Assembly (NCBI GenBank): GCA_023429995.1
Contig: JAEZCE010000019.1
Location: 1-64,000, forward strand
Source: Bacillota bacterium
GTDB lineage: Bacteria > Bacillota > UBA4882 > UBA8346
Length of the DNA: 64,000 nt
Reading direction: 5' to 3'
Position numbers and translations under genes: made by a program. Positions within the stretch are counted from its first letter, which is position 1, and each line of letters opens with the position of its first letter. Below, piece after piece: positions 30,852-37,602 of the stretch. The notes beneath the pieces were generated by a model that made no database searches, was not told where the DNA came from, and was given only the letters and a program-made list of their open reading frames with translations.

Positions 30852-31281
30852 TTCCGCGCCTCCTTCAAATTAATCATCTATGTAATCAGCCTTTCGACTG
30901 TTGTTTTCGAATCAGGGCCGGGGCCTTCAGCAGTCGGCGCAGCCCCTCCACTAATCACCTTAACTCTCCGACTTTGTGCGTGGTGTTTCGGATTAAGTTT
31001 CCAAAGGCTCACGTATCACTTTGGGACCGCTTCCTAACATTCACCCCTGATTCTAATTGGTTTCCAATCACCAAATTTCTAAGTTAAGACCCTTGAATGA
31101 AGGTTTATGTAGGTTGGATTCGAACCAACATGGTCCAGCGACCTCACCAATATTTAAGTATTTATTAAAGCCGATTCGAACGGCCACCGCCAGAACAACT
31201 TAACACTTGCCACAATTTACCTTGATTGTGCCACTATATAAACCCTCATTTAAAGGTGCCGGCTTAATCACCGGCTAACCA
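30852..31281 (-). other. 430-nt stretch without a gene; structured, tRNA-arm-like motifs
   Basis: No convincing gene on either strand. The - strand contains two T-arm-like sequences: GTTGG-TTCGAAT-CCAAC (31112-31128) and GCCG-TTCGAAT-CGGC near 31170-31185. Neither has a matching acceptor or D arm. Downstream lie several hairpins: CCAAAG/CTTTGG, CTTAATCCGA/TCGGAGAGTTAAG and GGGGC/GCCCC. One frame would read long if two TGA codons were ignored. It may be a noncoding RNA or decayed genes. Confidence 0.35.
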
Positions 31282-31455
31282 TCAATGATTTAATAACGTC
31301 GGCACTTCCCACCTCGAAAACCACACAGCCGAATAATTTTTATGTATAACTCCCGTTGCTCCACATCTGCAATGTTTAAGATACTTGTCCACTTTGTAAC
31401 GTGTTTTGATGATGCTGTGACAAAATCCACATTCGACCGAGTTACCGGGGATCAT
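31282..31455 (-). CDS. Zinc-finger small protein (57 aa)
   Basis: MIPGNSVECGFCHSIIKTRY followed by HCRCGATG. AAAGGAGG nine nt before the ATG. Cys pairs CGFC and CRCG make one ribbon. Ends in a Trp-containing beta segment. Unknown role. Confidence 0.6.
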   Translation of the reverse strand: MIPGNSVECGFCHSIIKTRYKVDKYLKHCRCGATGVIHKNYSAVWFSRWEVPTLLNH

Positions 31456-31516
31456 GATGGATCCTCCTTTGTTTTATTTATTTAAATTGGCGGTCCCGAC
31501 TCAAACGGTCATGTTA

Positions 31517-31624
31517 TTAATCGCTTTCGCAGCCGCCACCTTTTAAAGGCAACATGGTAAACCTTCCGCCTAATTTATGCCGGTTTGAATCAACTCCGGA
31601 AAACTCTTCGGCTACTTTCGCCAC
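31517..31624 (-). pseudogene. Possible 35-aa remnant in frame with the upstream membrane gene
   Basis: MAKVAEEFSGVDSNRHKLGG... from a GTG with a weak site. It lies in the same frame as the 43-aa membrane protein (31649-31780), separated by its TGA stop. The continuous frame reads as one longer protein if that TGA were sense, so a split gene is likely; an independent gene is the alternative. Confidence 0.3.
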
Positions 31625-31648
31625 TAGATTGTTTCGGGAAATTATCTC

Positions 31649-31780
31649 TCATAGCATCCAAATTAGGATGCATATGATAATCGTAAGAAAAAAAGCTGCT
31701 GGTAATAAGTAAAGGTTAAATCTCACAATCTCAAATCGGGTCCAGTATAAATGCCATAGGAAACTTTTTAGTTCTTTCAT
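31649..31780 (-). CDS. Single-TM small protein (43 aa)
   Basis: MKELKSFLWHLYWTRFEIVR then a hydrophobic helix (LYLLPAAFFLTIIICILIWML). AGGAGG lies seven nt upstream. Ends in TGA with the same frame staying open for a further 45 codons. Function unknown. Confidence 0.5.
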   Translation of the reverse strand: MKELKSFLWHLYWTRFEIVRFNLYLLPAAFFLTIIICILIWML

Positions 31781-31789
31781 AGGAGCCTC

Positions 31790-32155
31790 CTATTCTTCGG
31801 TTTCGTAGGTTAAGGTGGCCTTAATACATAAATCATTTACTTCGTTTGATTTCAGGAATGGAATGTAACCAAATTCGTTAAACTCAGTTATCCCGATCCA
31901 TCCATCAATCGTCTTTTTAACCTTCTTTTTAGGCTTTGGTGGGATATTAAAACTGACTTCGGACCAGAAGAGAGTTGGACGAATATCGTCAACCGATCTT
32001 CTCCCGTCTAAATAATATTGTGTCTCTCCATCTCGACTTGGTTTTTTATCAAACCATACTGCAAACCAGTTTAATTTTTCACCAAAGTACAAGATTGTTC
32101 CCCAACCATTCGTTATGCTCCATACTCGATCCCCAACCTTTGCACTTTCAAACAT
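31790..32155 (-). CDS. Conserved-looking phage protein (121 aa)
   Basis: MFESAKVGDRVWSITNGWGT, DGETQYYLDGRRSVDDIRPTLF, FNIPPKPKKKVKKTIDGWIG. This 'kvGDrVWSit.GWGtI...Y.lDGr.s.dD..PtLFw.ev.f..P.kPk' pattern is frequent in phages of Firmicutes and Proteobacteria. It looks like a small beta-barrel (Tudor/SH3-like) domain with a Lys-rich tail. Role unknown. AGGAGG upstream. Confidence 0.7.
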   Translation of the reverse strand: MFESAKVGDRVWSITNGWGTILYFGEKLNWFAVWFDKKPSRDGETQYYLDGRRSVDDIRPTLFWSEVSFNIPPKPKKKVKKTIDGWIGITEFNEFGYIPFLKSNEVNDLCIKATLTYETEE

Positions 32156-32390
32156 CCCCAGGCCTCCTTAACAGCTTTTTCATATCTTCTCTAAACTTGG
32201 TCTTCCCGACTGTGTGACACCTTTTGACCGGTTTTTCTACAATGCAACGATATTCATTCTCTCTCGCTAGATTACGGTTAACTACCGTTACATAATGTTT
32301 TGATAGCGTACCGCCGTAGTTCATACCCCTTCTTGCGGGTGTGTCGTCACGGCAAACGATCCCTTTTTGTTCCGGATGTCTACGTTTCAT
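32148..32390 (-). CDS. Basic phage protein (80 aa)
   Basis: MKRRHPEQKGIVCRDDTPAR then LSKHYVTVVNRNLARENEYR. Rich in Arg/Lys and beta strands. Overlaps both neighbours. No family recognised. Confidence 0.5.
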   Translation of the reverse strand: MKRRHPEQKGIVCRDDTPARRGMNYGGTLSKHYVTVVNRNLARENEYRCIVEKPVKRCHTVGKTKFREDMKKLLRRPGDV

Positions 32391-32566
32391 TTACAAGACA
32401 CGAGTCTTTCGGATGGTATCCAACGGTTATAATGTTTTCCGATGATCCGAACTTCCATTAAATTACCGAATAATCCGGCGTTTAAAATTCGACTTTCGAC
32501 TATGGTATATTGACGTTTTCCTTTTTTAAAATGGACGGCTTGTCCATATTCGGGGAAGTAGTTCAT
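32387..32566 (-). CDS. Small basic phage protein (59 aa)
   Basis: MNYFPEYGQAVHFKKGKRQY, AGLFGNLMEVRIIGKHYNRW. ATGA overlaps at both ends, so it belongs to the transcript of the BRO gene. Compact beta fold suspected. Unknown. Confidence 0.55.
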   Translation of the reverse strand: MNYFPEYGQAVHFKKGKRQYTIVESRILNAGLFGNLMEVRIIGKHYNRWIPSERLVSCK

Positions 32567-33312
32567 TTAGCATCATCCCCCTGGTTAAGCATTTTATCAG
32601 CCACCCTCAAAGCATCTTTGATTTCACCACAGTCTTCCAAGTATTCCGGAAGCGTTACACCGCCTCTAAAACAATCTTTTTTGTAAGTTTCCAAGCGGCG
32701 TTCCAAATTGGTCCGGAAAGCGGTGTTGTAATTTTGTTTGAAAAGTTCCCATGCCTTCGAATAAGTAACACCGGATGTAAAAGCGTATTTACTGATCATT
32801 TTGTTTAATCGTTGGCGGGGAGTACCTTCGATGTTAATTCCGTCAAGGTTATTAACCCGATGCTCGATGGTTTGAGTTTTGTTTTCAATGGCCGCCGTTT
32901 TGGTTTCGATCTGGTCCATTTTGATACGGACCTCTTTTAGCGATTGGGCCGACATGATGATTAAATCTTCAATGGATTTCGGCTGTTCTTGAATCGAATA
33001 AGTTCCGGTTTGGCGTAATGCCGGAAGAACTTCGTGAGTGATCCACCGTTTAAATGATTTGGCCTCGGGTTTGCGGCTGCATAATACCAAGTTATACAAA
33101 CCAGTCTCATTTACTGCGTTTACTTCTCCATAGGGCACCCCTATGTTTAACATAGCCCTCTCATCCTCATCTAATTTCATAACTGCCTGAGTAACATTTT
33201 TGATATCCAAAGAATCGCAAATATCAGCAGCCACAAAATAAGGTTGTCCATCCTTGATAACTGTCCTAAACTGCTTTCCTTGATACTCAAAAACTTTCAT
33301 TAACTCGTTCAT
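32563..33312 (-). CDS. BRO-N / ORF6C-type phage antirepressor
   Basis: 249 residues. N-terminal BRO-N: MKVFEYQGKQFRTVIKDGQP, FVAADICDSLDIKNVTQAV, LNIGVPYGEVNAVNETGLYNLVLCSRKPEAKSFKRWITHEVLP. The middle is a coiled coil with repeated 'ie.kt..ie'. The C-terminal part (RLNKMISKYAFTSGVTYSKAW, LERRLETYKKDCFRGG) fits an ORF6C-like domain. It probably counteracts the lysogenic repressor. Divergent from the small + strand gene at 33381. Confidence 0.85.
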   Translation of the reverse strand: MNELMKVFEYQGKQFRTVIKDGQPYFVAADICDSLDIKNVTQAVMKLDEDERAMLNIGVPYGEVNAVNETGLYNLVLCSRKPEAKSFKRWITHEVLPALRQTGTYSIQEQPKSIEDLIIMSAQSLKEVRIKMDQIETKTAAIENKTQTIEHRVNNLDGINIEGTPRQRLNKMISKYAFTSGVTYSKAWELFKQNYNTAFRTNLERRLETYKKDCFRGGVTLPEYLEDCGEIKDALRVADKMLNQGDDAK

Positions 33313-33380
33313 TTATTACCTCCTAATCAAATTTTTGAATTTGCCGAAAATATAAATATTAAATATAAGGAGCGATATCT

Positions 33381-33524
33381 TTGGAAAATAAGAAAACCGA
33401 TTGCCCGTTTAAAGTAAATCGAGGCAATGATTGCAATCGAAATTGTGAATTATATATCGATGGTCATTGCTCGTTTAGATTAATCGCCGAAAAAATAATC
33501 AATCTTGCGCCCGCTCAGAAGTAA
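33381..33524 (+). CDS. Small Cys-containing protein (47 aa), divergent to BRO gene
   Basis: TTG start with AAGGAG eight nt upstream. MENKKTDCPFKVNRGNDCNR then CELYIDGHCSF: four Cys in a 'CPf...nrg.dC.rnC.LYi.g.CsF' pattern found in small phage proteins. Sits on the + strand like the lysogeny genes, so may be expressed in the prophage state. Confidence 0.6.
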   Translation: MENKKTDCPFKVNRGNDCNRNCELYIDGHCSFRLIAEKIINLAPAQK

Positions 33525-33651
33525 GCTTATAGTTTAGCAATTCAATCTGAACGCTTCTAAGGATTTCCTTTGCCTCAAAAAAGGTTACTTTGCTATTAAT
33601 AATTATTTTTACAACCTCATTGGTGATCTGATCTAATTCATTTTCTTTCAT
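33499..33651 (-). CDS. Small helical phage protein (50 aa)
   Basis: MKENELDQITNEVVKIIINS, helix ...EAKEILRSVQIELLNYKL. AAAGGATG precedes the start. Overlaps the end of the convergent + gene by 26 nt. Helix-rich; the 'tf.eAkeiL..v..el' pattern recurs in small phage regulators. Function unknown. Confidence 0.6.
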   Translation of the reverse strand: MKENELDQITNEVVKIIINSKVTFFEAKEILRSVQIELLNYKLTSERAQD

Positions 33652-33755
33652 TTGAAGCATCCTTTCCGGGCCTCGTGGCCCTTTTTCTTTTGTTCTCTCA
33701 TCACATTCTTAATTGCCGTGTTAGCTGTCGGATCGGAGTGAGTGTAGTTAGTCAT
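33648..33755 (-). CDS. Very small basic protein (35 aa)
   Basis: MTNYTHSDPTANTAIKNVMR followed by a Lys-rich tail; ends in an ATGA overlap with the 50-aa gene. Start is two bases after the BRO gene stop. Probably translated by coupling. Unknown. Confidence 0.45.
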   Translation of the reverse strand: MTNYTHSDPTANTAIKNVMREQKKKGHEARKGCFK

Positions 33756-33756
33756 A

Positions 33757-34404
33757 TCAATGATACCTTTCATAAATCTTGTGGCTTACCGAACATTCAA
33801 GATCGAATTTGTCCACTGCTGTCATTAACTCCACGGTATCTTCCAAAATAGATTGTCTTTTAACCAACATATCCGGTGACATATCACCTTTTTTAATCAT
33901 CTTTGATGAACCACTCATATTCGAAATCGCTTTGTTTGAAATGGTGTTAGCTTTGATAAAATCCACTCGAACCGGTTTCTTTAGCCCTTCGCGCAATTTA
34001 CCCATAGCTTCCCTTTGATGTTCTTTGTCTAACATGCGGAAGATTTGGAAACCTTCAAGGCCGGAAGCTTGGCGTAAGTCTTTGAGCAATGTGTAAACCC
34101 AATCTTGGAACTGTTCGGCTTCGGGTTTGCGGCTTTTGAAAATCAATCGATAAACATTTTGTTCATTGATGATATTTACTAAGATTTCTTGTTTGGCGGT
34201 TTCACCATTACGTTTAGTTCCGGTTTCTACCCCTATGTAACTAGTAGTAACCCCGGCCTCAGGTAAATCAGAAACGGCTTTTCTTGCATTTTTAATCGAT
34301 AATGCCTTGCAAATATCTACCGCCACTGCCCACCATTCGTTTTCATGCCACACAAACCGGATCGGGTGATTTTGCCAGAGTTCGGTTTTAATGAGATTGT
34401 TCAT
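33757..34404 (-). CDS. BRO-N antirepressor-like protein
   Basis: 215 residues. BRO-N domain: IRFVWHENEWWAVAVDICKALSIKNARKAVSDL, then VNIINEQNVYRLIFKSRKPEAEQFQDWVYTLLKDL. A helical linker and a C-terminal region with KANTISNKAISNMSGSSKMIKKGDMSPDML follow, which resembles the C-terminal domain of Rha/BRO family regulators. Divergent from the + gene at 34477, with a motif shared with the other BRO promoter. Probably acts on the lysogeny switch. Confidence 0.85.
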   Translation of the reverse strand: MNNLIKTELWQNHPIRFVWHENEWWAVAVDICKALSIKNARKAVSDLPEAGVTTSYIGVETGTKRNGETAKQEILVNIINEQNVYRLIFKSRKPEAEQFQDWVYTLLKDLRQASGLEGFQIFRMLDKEHQREAMGKLREGLKKPVRVDFIKANTISNKAISNMSGSSKMIKKGDMSPDMLVKRQSILEDTVELMTAVDKFDLECSVSHKIYERYH

Positions 34405-34476
34405 TGAAGACCTCCTAAACTTTTGGTAATAATTGCCGAATATTTATATACTAGAAATCTCAAAAAGGGTGATTCC

Positions 34477-34842
34477 ATGACTGTTATATCTAAAAAGAAA
34501 CTCGATAAATCGATGAAATTAATTTGTGAATTTCACAATAAAAAACAACCAAATTGCTCCATAAATTACAAATATTTAGTTTTTCATAAAGTTGCTGACG
34601 AACAGGAATGCAAACATATTGTTGAAGTCTTAAAATCTATGGGTTACATAAAACACGGTACACACGACGAATATATTTTTCTTACTGATACCGGGCTCTG
34701 TTATTTTGAAACAAAACGTGAAACGAGAAATGAAAAACTTTTAAAAATTGTTCCCATAGCAATCTCCGTTATTGCTCTCCTTAAATCTTTTCAAAACGAA
34801 ATCATTTCAATATGGCGACTAATAATGCGAGTATTGAAATAA
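34477..34842 (+). CDS. Winged-helix-like protein with C-terminal TM (121 aa)
   Basis: ATG at 34477 with AAGGGTG upstream. N-terminal region MTVISKKKLDKSMKLICEFH, EQECKHIVEVLKSMGYIKHG, DEYIFLTDTGLCYFETK resembles a small winged-helix fold (YjcQ-like). The C-terminus (IVPIAISVIALLKSFQNEIISI) is a membrane helix. The + strand position within a - strand early region suggests expression from the prophage, e.g. superinfection exclusion. Speculative. Confidence 0.6.
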   Translation: MTVISKKKLDKSMKLICEFHNKKQPNCSINYKYLVFHKVADEQECKHIVEVLKSMGYIKHGTHDEYIFLTDTGLCYFETKRETRNEKLLKIVPIAISVIALLKSFQNEIISIWRLIMRVLK

Positions 34843-34885
34843 TCCAGGGGAACCAATCTAAAAAACCTATTTTAAGTTGGGTCAT
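34802..34885 (-). CDS. Single-TM small protein (27 aa)
   Basis: MTQLKIGFLDWFPWIISILA... with AGGAGG upstream and ATGA coupling. Its end overlaps the end of the convergent + gene. One membrane helix; unknown. Confidence 0.45.
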   Translation of the reverse strand: MTQLKIGFLDWFPWIISILALLVAILK

Positions 34886-35055
34886 TGATTGGCCTCCTTT
34901 GATTCTGTTTCAAAAAATCCCTGACCGGCTCGATATAAAGCCATTTCAACTAGCACCTTAGTGGCCGCTTTGATTTCCTCTTCCGTTACAACGCGTTCGT
35001 CTTTGATGGGAATAATTTTTCCGTTAACCCGTTTCGCGTGAGATGTAAGGATCAT
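34882..35055 (-). CDS. Small phage protein (57 aa) under operator control
   Basis: MILTSHAKRVNGKIIPIKDE, then helix EEEIKAATKVLVEMALYRAG. Ribosome binding site AAAGGAG is immediately preceded by an operator-like sequence (35069-35085). First gene after the Cro-like gene. Unknown function. Confidence 0.55.
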   Translation of the reverse strand: MILTSHAKRVNGKIIPIKDERVVTEEEIKAATKVLVEMALYRAGQGFFETESKEANQ

Positions 35056-35068
35056 TACAATTCTCCTT

Positions 35069-35085
35069 TGTGCTTATTAAACACC
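35069..35085. promoter_or_regulatory. Third operator-like site
   Basis: TGTGCTTATTAAACACC matches the operator at 35339-35355 (TGTGCTTATCAAACACA) at 15 of 17 positions. It lies between the Cro-like gene and the next gene, touching its ribosome binding site. Confidence 0.65.
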
Positions 35086-35087
35086 AG

Positions 35088-35291
35088 CTAAAGCAAAAAA
35101 AATTCTTTTAAATCGTCAACCGATCCAATTTTCAATTTGAGAGTCTTTGAAATTGCAACAATTTCATAAGCGTCAGCTACGTCTTTACCTTTGATTATTT
35201 TATAAACCCTGAACCTGCTTAGATTTGAGTCTTTTGCCAGCGTTGAACAGTTATATCTTTCTTTTTTCATTATTTCTTCAAGTCTTGGCAT
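35088..35291 (-). CDS. Cro-like small HTH regulator
   Basis: 67 residues from ATG at 35291 (GGGGTG nine nt upstream). MPRLEEIMKKERYNCSTLAK then LSRFRVYKIIKGKDVADAYEIVAISKTLKL: an XRE-type HTH of the Cro/C1 fold, short, without an oligomerisation domain. Transcribed leftward from the consensus promoter at 35333-35361, which contains an operator. Probably competes with the repressor for these sites. Confidence 0.8.
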   Translation of the reverse strand: MPRLEEIMKKERYNCSTLAKDSNLSRFRVYKIIKGKDVADAYEIVAISKTLKLKIGSVDDLKEFFLL

Positions 35292-35332
35292 AATTTTTTT
35301 CACCCCTGCATAAAATATTGTCTACATTTTTT

Positions 35333-35361
35333 ATTATATGTGCTTATCAAACACAAGTCAA
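35333..35361 (-). promoter_or_regulatory. Leftward lytic promoter with operator in the spacer
   Basis: -35 TTGACT (35361-35356) and -10 TATAAT (35338-35333) with a 17-bp spacer that is exactly the operator TGTGCTTATCAAACACA. Drives the Cro-like gene. Confidence 0.85.
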
Positions 35362-35383
35362 TAATTTTGTAACAATTTTGATG

Positions 35384-35412
35384 TTGAAATTCAGCACAAA
35401 ATGTGCTAAATT
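35384..35412 (+). promoter_or_regulatory. Rightward repressor promoter with operator in the spacer
   Basis: -35 TTGAAA (35384-35389), 17-bp spacer containing the perfect inverted repeat AGCACA-AAA-TGTGCT (35393-35407), extended TGC and -10 TAAATT (35407-35412). Reads into the repressor gene, whose site is AAGGGGTGG. Confidence 0.75.
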
Positions 35413-35447
35413 TAAACAAATAGATAATTTTCAAGGGGTGGAATCGG

Positions 35448-35819
35448 ATGTCATTTGCCAAAATTATAAAGGAACTAAGGGAACAAAAAGGATATAGCCA
35501 AGAAGAATTAGCTAAATTGTTAGATACCAAGCGTTCCAATATCGCTAATTGGGAAACAAGAGGCGAACCAGATTATGCGACATTAATTAAATTAGCCTCA
35601 TTTTTTAATGTAACAGTCGACTATTTATTAGGAATGACATACGGAACACAAGAACACACTAAAATGGAGGCCACTTTAAAAGACGGAACCAGCGTTAAAG
35701 ATTTTATGAAATTAATGGCTTTATTAAATAAAGAAGATCAACAATTAATGATCAAATATGTAATTGGTAAAGTGGCCGAAACTGAATTAGAAGAAAGTAT
35801 AAAGAACAAAAATGAATGA
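35448..35819 (+). CDS. XRE-family phage repressor
   Basis: 123 residues. N-terminal HTH: IIKELREQKGYSQEELAKLLDTKRSNIANWETRGEPDYATLIKLASFFNVTVDYLLG, the canonical Cro/CI-type domain. A C-terminal helical segment (KDFMKLMALLNKEDQQLMIKYV) likely mediates dimerisation; no LexA-like autocleavage peptidase, so induction probably depends on antirepressors (four candidates are encoded here) rather than RecA cleavage. Stop overlaps the recombinase start. Confidence 0.9.
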   Translation: MSFAKIIKELREQKGYSQEELAKLLDTKRSNIANWETRGEPDYATLIKLASFFNVTVDYLLGMTYGTQEHTKMEATLKDGTSVKDFMKLMALLNKEDQQLMIKYVIGKVAETELEESIKNKNE

Positions 35820-37602
35820 AATCAACTGCTTGAATGTATTATCAAATGATGAGTTCAATGCGTTAGGTGTAGCTTATTATCGTTTTTCATCTGACAACCA
35901 ACACGAAGAATCAATCGAGCAGCAGCAACAAGCAGTTAGGGAGTATGCCAGAAAAAATAAAATTAAAATAATTAAAGAATATATCGACCGGGATGAAACG
36001 GCAACAAAAGCAGATAGGCCAGAATTTCAAAAAATGGCTTATGACATTTTGAACGATGTAATTCGGGTCGATTTCGTGTTAGTATGGAATACTAATCGGT
36101 TTGCCCGTAATCGCCGAGATGCAATAGTATATAAGTACGATTTCGCAGAAAAAGGAACTGAAGTAGTAAGTATTACTCAATATATAGGTAATGTGCCGGG
36201 AAAGAAAATTTATGAAGCAATCAATGAAGCTTTGGATGAAGAATATAGTGAAAATTTAAGCCGCGAAACAAAAGCAAAGATGAAAATTTATGCCCAAAAA
36301 GGAAGACATCTAGGAGGTGTTCCTCCATTGGGGTTGGATATAATAGAAATAGACGGAGTAAAAAAATATCAGATCAACGAGAAAGAGCAAGAAGCAGTAA
36401 ACGTTATTATAGATGGACTTGATGCTGATTTGGGATATTCCGAGATTCAAAGAGAGCTAAATAAAAAAGGATATTTAACAAAAAGAGGGAAACCATTTGG
36501 TAAAAATTCAATCTATGAAATAGCCCGAAATCCCAAAATAGCCGGAACATATTCGTGGGGGAAAACAACGGGAGGCAAGAAAATGAAGGGAAGAAATAAC
36601 CACAAATATAACTCTCCTGAAAATGTTATAGAATTGCCAGGAGCGATTCCTCAGGTGGTTCGTGATTATGATAAATGGACAAGGGTTCAACAAAAATTAG
36701 ATAAACGCAGATTAGTTTCACCGAGAAGAAAAGGAGAAGTTGATTATATATTAACTGGGAAAATAGTTTGCAGTGTTTGTGGCGCTTCTTATGTCGGCAA
36801 TAGCCGCAAAAAGAAAGATACCTTACATTATCTTTATTGTTGTAATAATCGAAAACGGACCAAACAATGTACAAATATAGAAATCAGAAAGGAACCCCTC
36901 GAATGGTATGTGTTATCAGAATTGGAGAATAAACTTTGTCCAGCTAATATTGATGCCGCGATTATACAATATGAGCAAGAATATCAAGAAAAAATAATTG
37001 ATTCCAACAAGGAAAGAGAAAACATCAATCAACAACTATGTAATATTAATCAGAAAATCGATCGACTCTATGAAGCGATCGAAAGAGGATTAAGCAATCC
37101 CGAAACATTTGAACGTATCAATAAAATGGTTGAAGATAGAGGTAAATATAACGAAAAATTAAAGGAAATTGATACCCTGCGGAAGTCGTTTTCAAAAGAT
37201 CAAATCAAAAAGTTTCTTGAAGAAACAAAGAAAGCCATATCTTCTATAAAAGATCCGGCTTACTCACGTTGGTTAATTTCAAAATATGTTAAGCGGGTTA
37301 TATTAACACCGGAAGATATCAAAATCGAATACATCTTTGGCGCGGATAACGATGGTGGACCTGAGGGGAATCGAACCCCTGACCTCTGCGATGCGAACGC
37401 AGCGCTCTCCCATCTGAGCCACAGGCCCAATAGTTGGTGCAATACATATTATACTTCATTACCCTTGGAAAATGCAAGCAGACCCAAAATGTTCATCCCA
37501 TTTTTTACAGCGGTGCAATTCCCTGAGCGTCTTCGGCTCCCCATCATTTTGACACTGCTCACGATCTTTCACAAATTTTGGACAAGCGCCGCAAATTTTT
37601 AA
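35812..37602 (+). CDS. Large serine recombinase (integrase), frame continuing through the tRNA
   Basis: Resolvase domain: VAYYRFSSDNQHEESIEQQQ with catalytic Ser near residue 26, VLVWNTNRFARNRRD. Recombinase domain from about 150 (GRHLGGVPPLGLD). Zinc ribbon near 320-350 (CSVCGASYVGNS, CCNNRKRTKQC), then a coiled coil (about 390-490) and the family's usual end KRVILTPEDIKIEYIFG. The natural protein should end near residue 510. The indicated frame instead runs antisense through the tRNA gene to 37602, giving a chimeric tail of about 80 residues. It integrates and excises the prophage. Confidence 0.92.
   Translation: MNEINCLNVLSNDEFNALGVAYYRFSSDNQHEESIEQQQQAVREYARKNKIKIIKEYIDRDETATKADRPEFQKMAYDILNDVIRVDFVLVWNTNRFARNRRDAIVYKYDFAEKGTEVVSITQYIGNVPGKKIYEAINEALDEEYSENLSRETKAKMKIYAQKGRHLGGVPPLGLDIIEIDGVKKYQINEKEQEAVNVIIDGLDADLGYSEIQRELNKKGYLTKRGKPFGKNSIYEIARNPKIAGTYSWGKTTGGKKMKGRNNHKYNSPENVIELPGAIPQVVRDYDKWTRVQQKLDKRRLVSPRRKGEVDYILTGKIVCSVCGASYVGNSRKKKDTLHYLYCCNNRKRTKQCTNIEIRKEPLEWYVLSELENKLCPANIDAAIIQYEQEYQEKIIDSNKERENINQQLCNINQKIDRLYEAIERGLSNPETFERINKMVEDRGKYNEKLKEIDTLRKSFSKDQIKKFLEETKKAISSIKDPAYSRWLISKYVKRVILTPEDIKIEYIFGADNDGGPEGNRTPDLCDANAALSHLSHRPNSWCNTYYTSLPLENASRPKMFIPFFTAVQFPERLRLPIILTLLTIFHKFWTSAANF
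37353..37428 (-). tRNA. tRNA-Ala (CGC), prophage integration site
   Basis: Complete cloverleaf on the - strand: acceptor GGGCCTG/CAGGTCC (one G-U), D arm GCTC/GAGC, anticodon stem CTGCG/CGCAG with loop TTCGCAT (anticodon CGC), T arm AGGGG-TTCGAAT-CCCCT, discriminator A and encoded CCA (37355-37353). The 3' end abuts the prophage, the usual side for integration. The promoter is on the host side, so the gene is intact. Confidence 0.95.
37448..37477 (-). promoter_or_regulatory. Promoter of the tRNA-Ala gene
   Basis: -35 TTGCAT and -10 TATAAT on the - strand with an 18-bp spacer, 20 nt before the tRNA 5' end. It overlaps the 3' end of the 57-aa gene. Confidence 0.75.

Larger units (their letters stand above)
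1..37355. mobile_element. Prophage, right-hand portion (left end outside window)
   Basis: Continuous phage gene complement: repressor/recombinase at the right end, early replication genes, then packaging, head and tail genes reading leftward. The right boundary is set by the intact tRNA-Ala gene that follows and by host housekeeping genes beyond it. Portal length (714 aa), P22 Gp3-like small terminase and absence of a tape-measure gene between capsid and fibre suggest a short-tailed phage; this is inference. The left attachment site and probably ejection and lysis genes are beyond position 1. Confidence 0.93.

Noticed and set aside
30683..31087. 134-codon + strand reading frame
   Set aside because: It lies opposite two well-supported small - strand genes and a structured gap, with no ribosome binding site and shadow-like composition.
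31100..31260. Two phage tRNA genes
   Set aside because: Only T-arm-like stems are found; no matching acceptor, D or anticodon arms can be built on either strand.
35300..35539. 79-codon - strand frame across the switch region
   Set aside because: Covers both promoters and all operators and is antisense to the repressor; a shadow.
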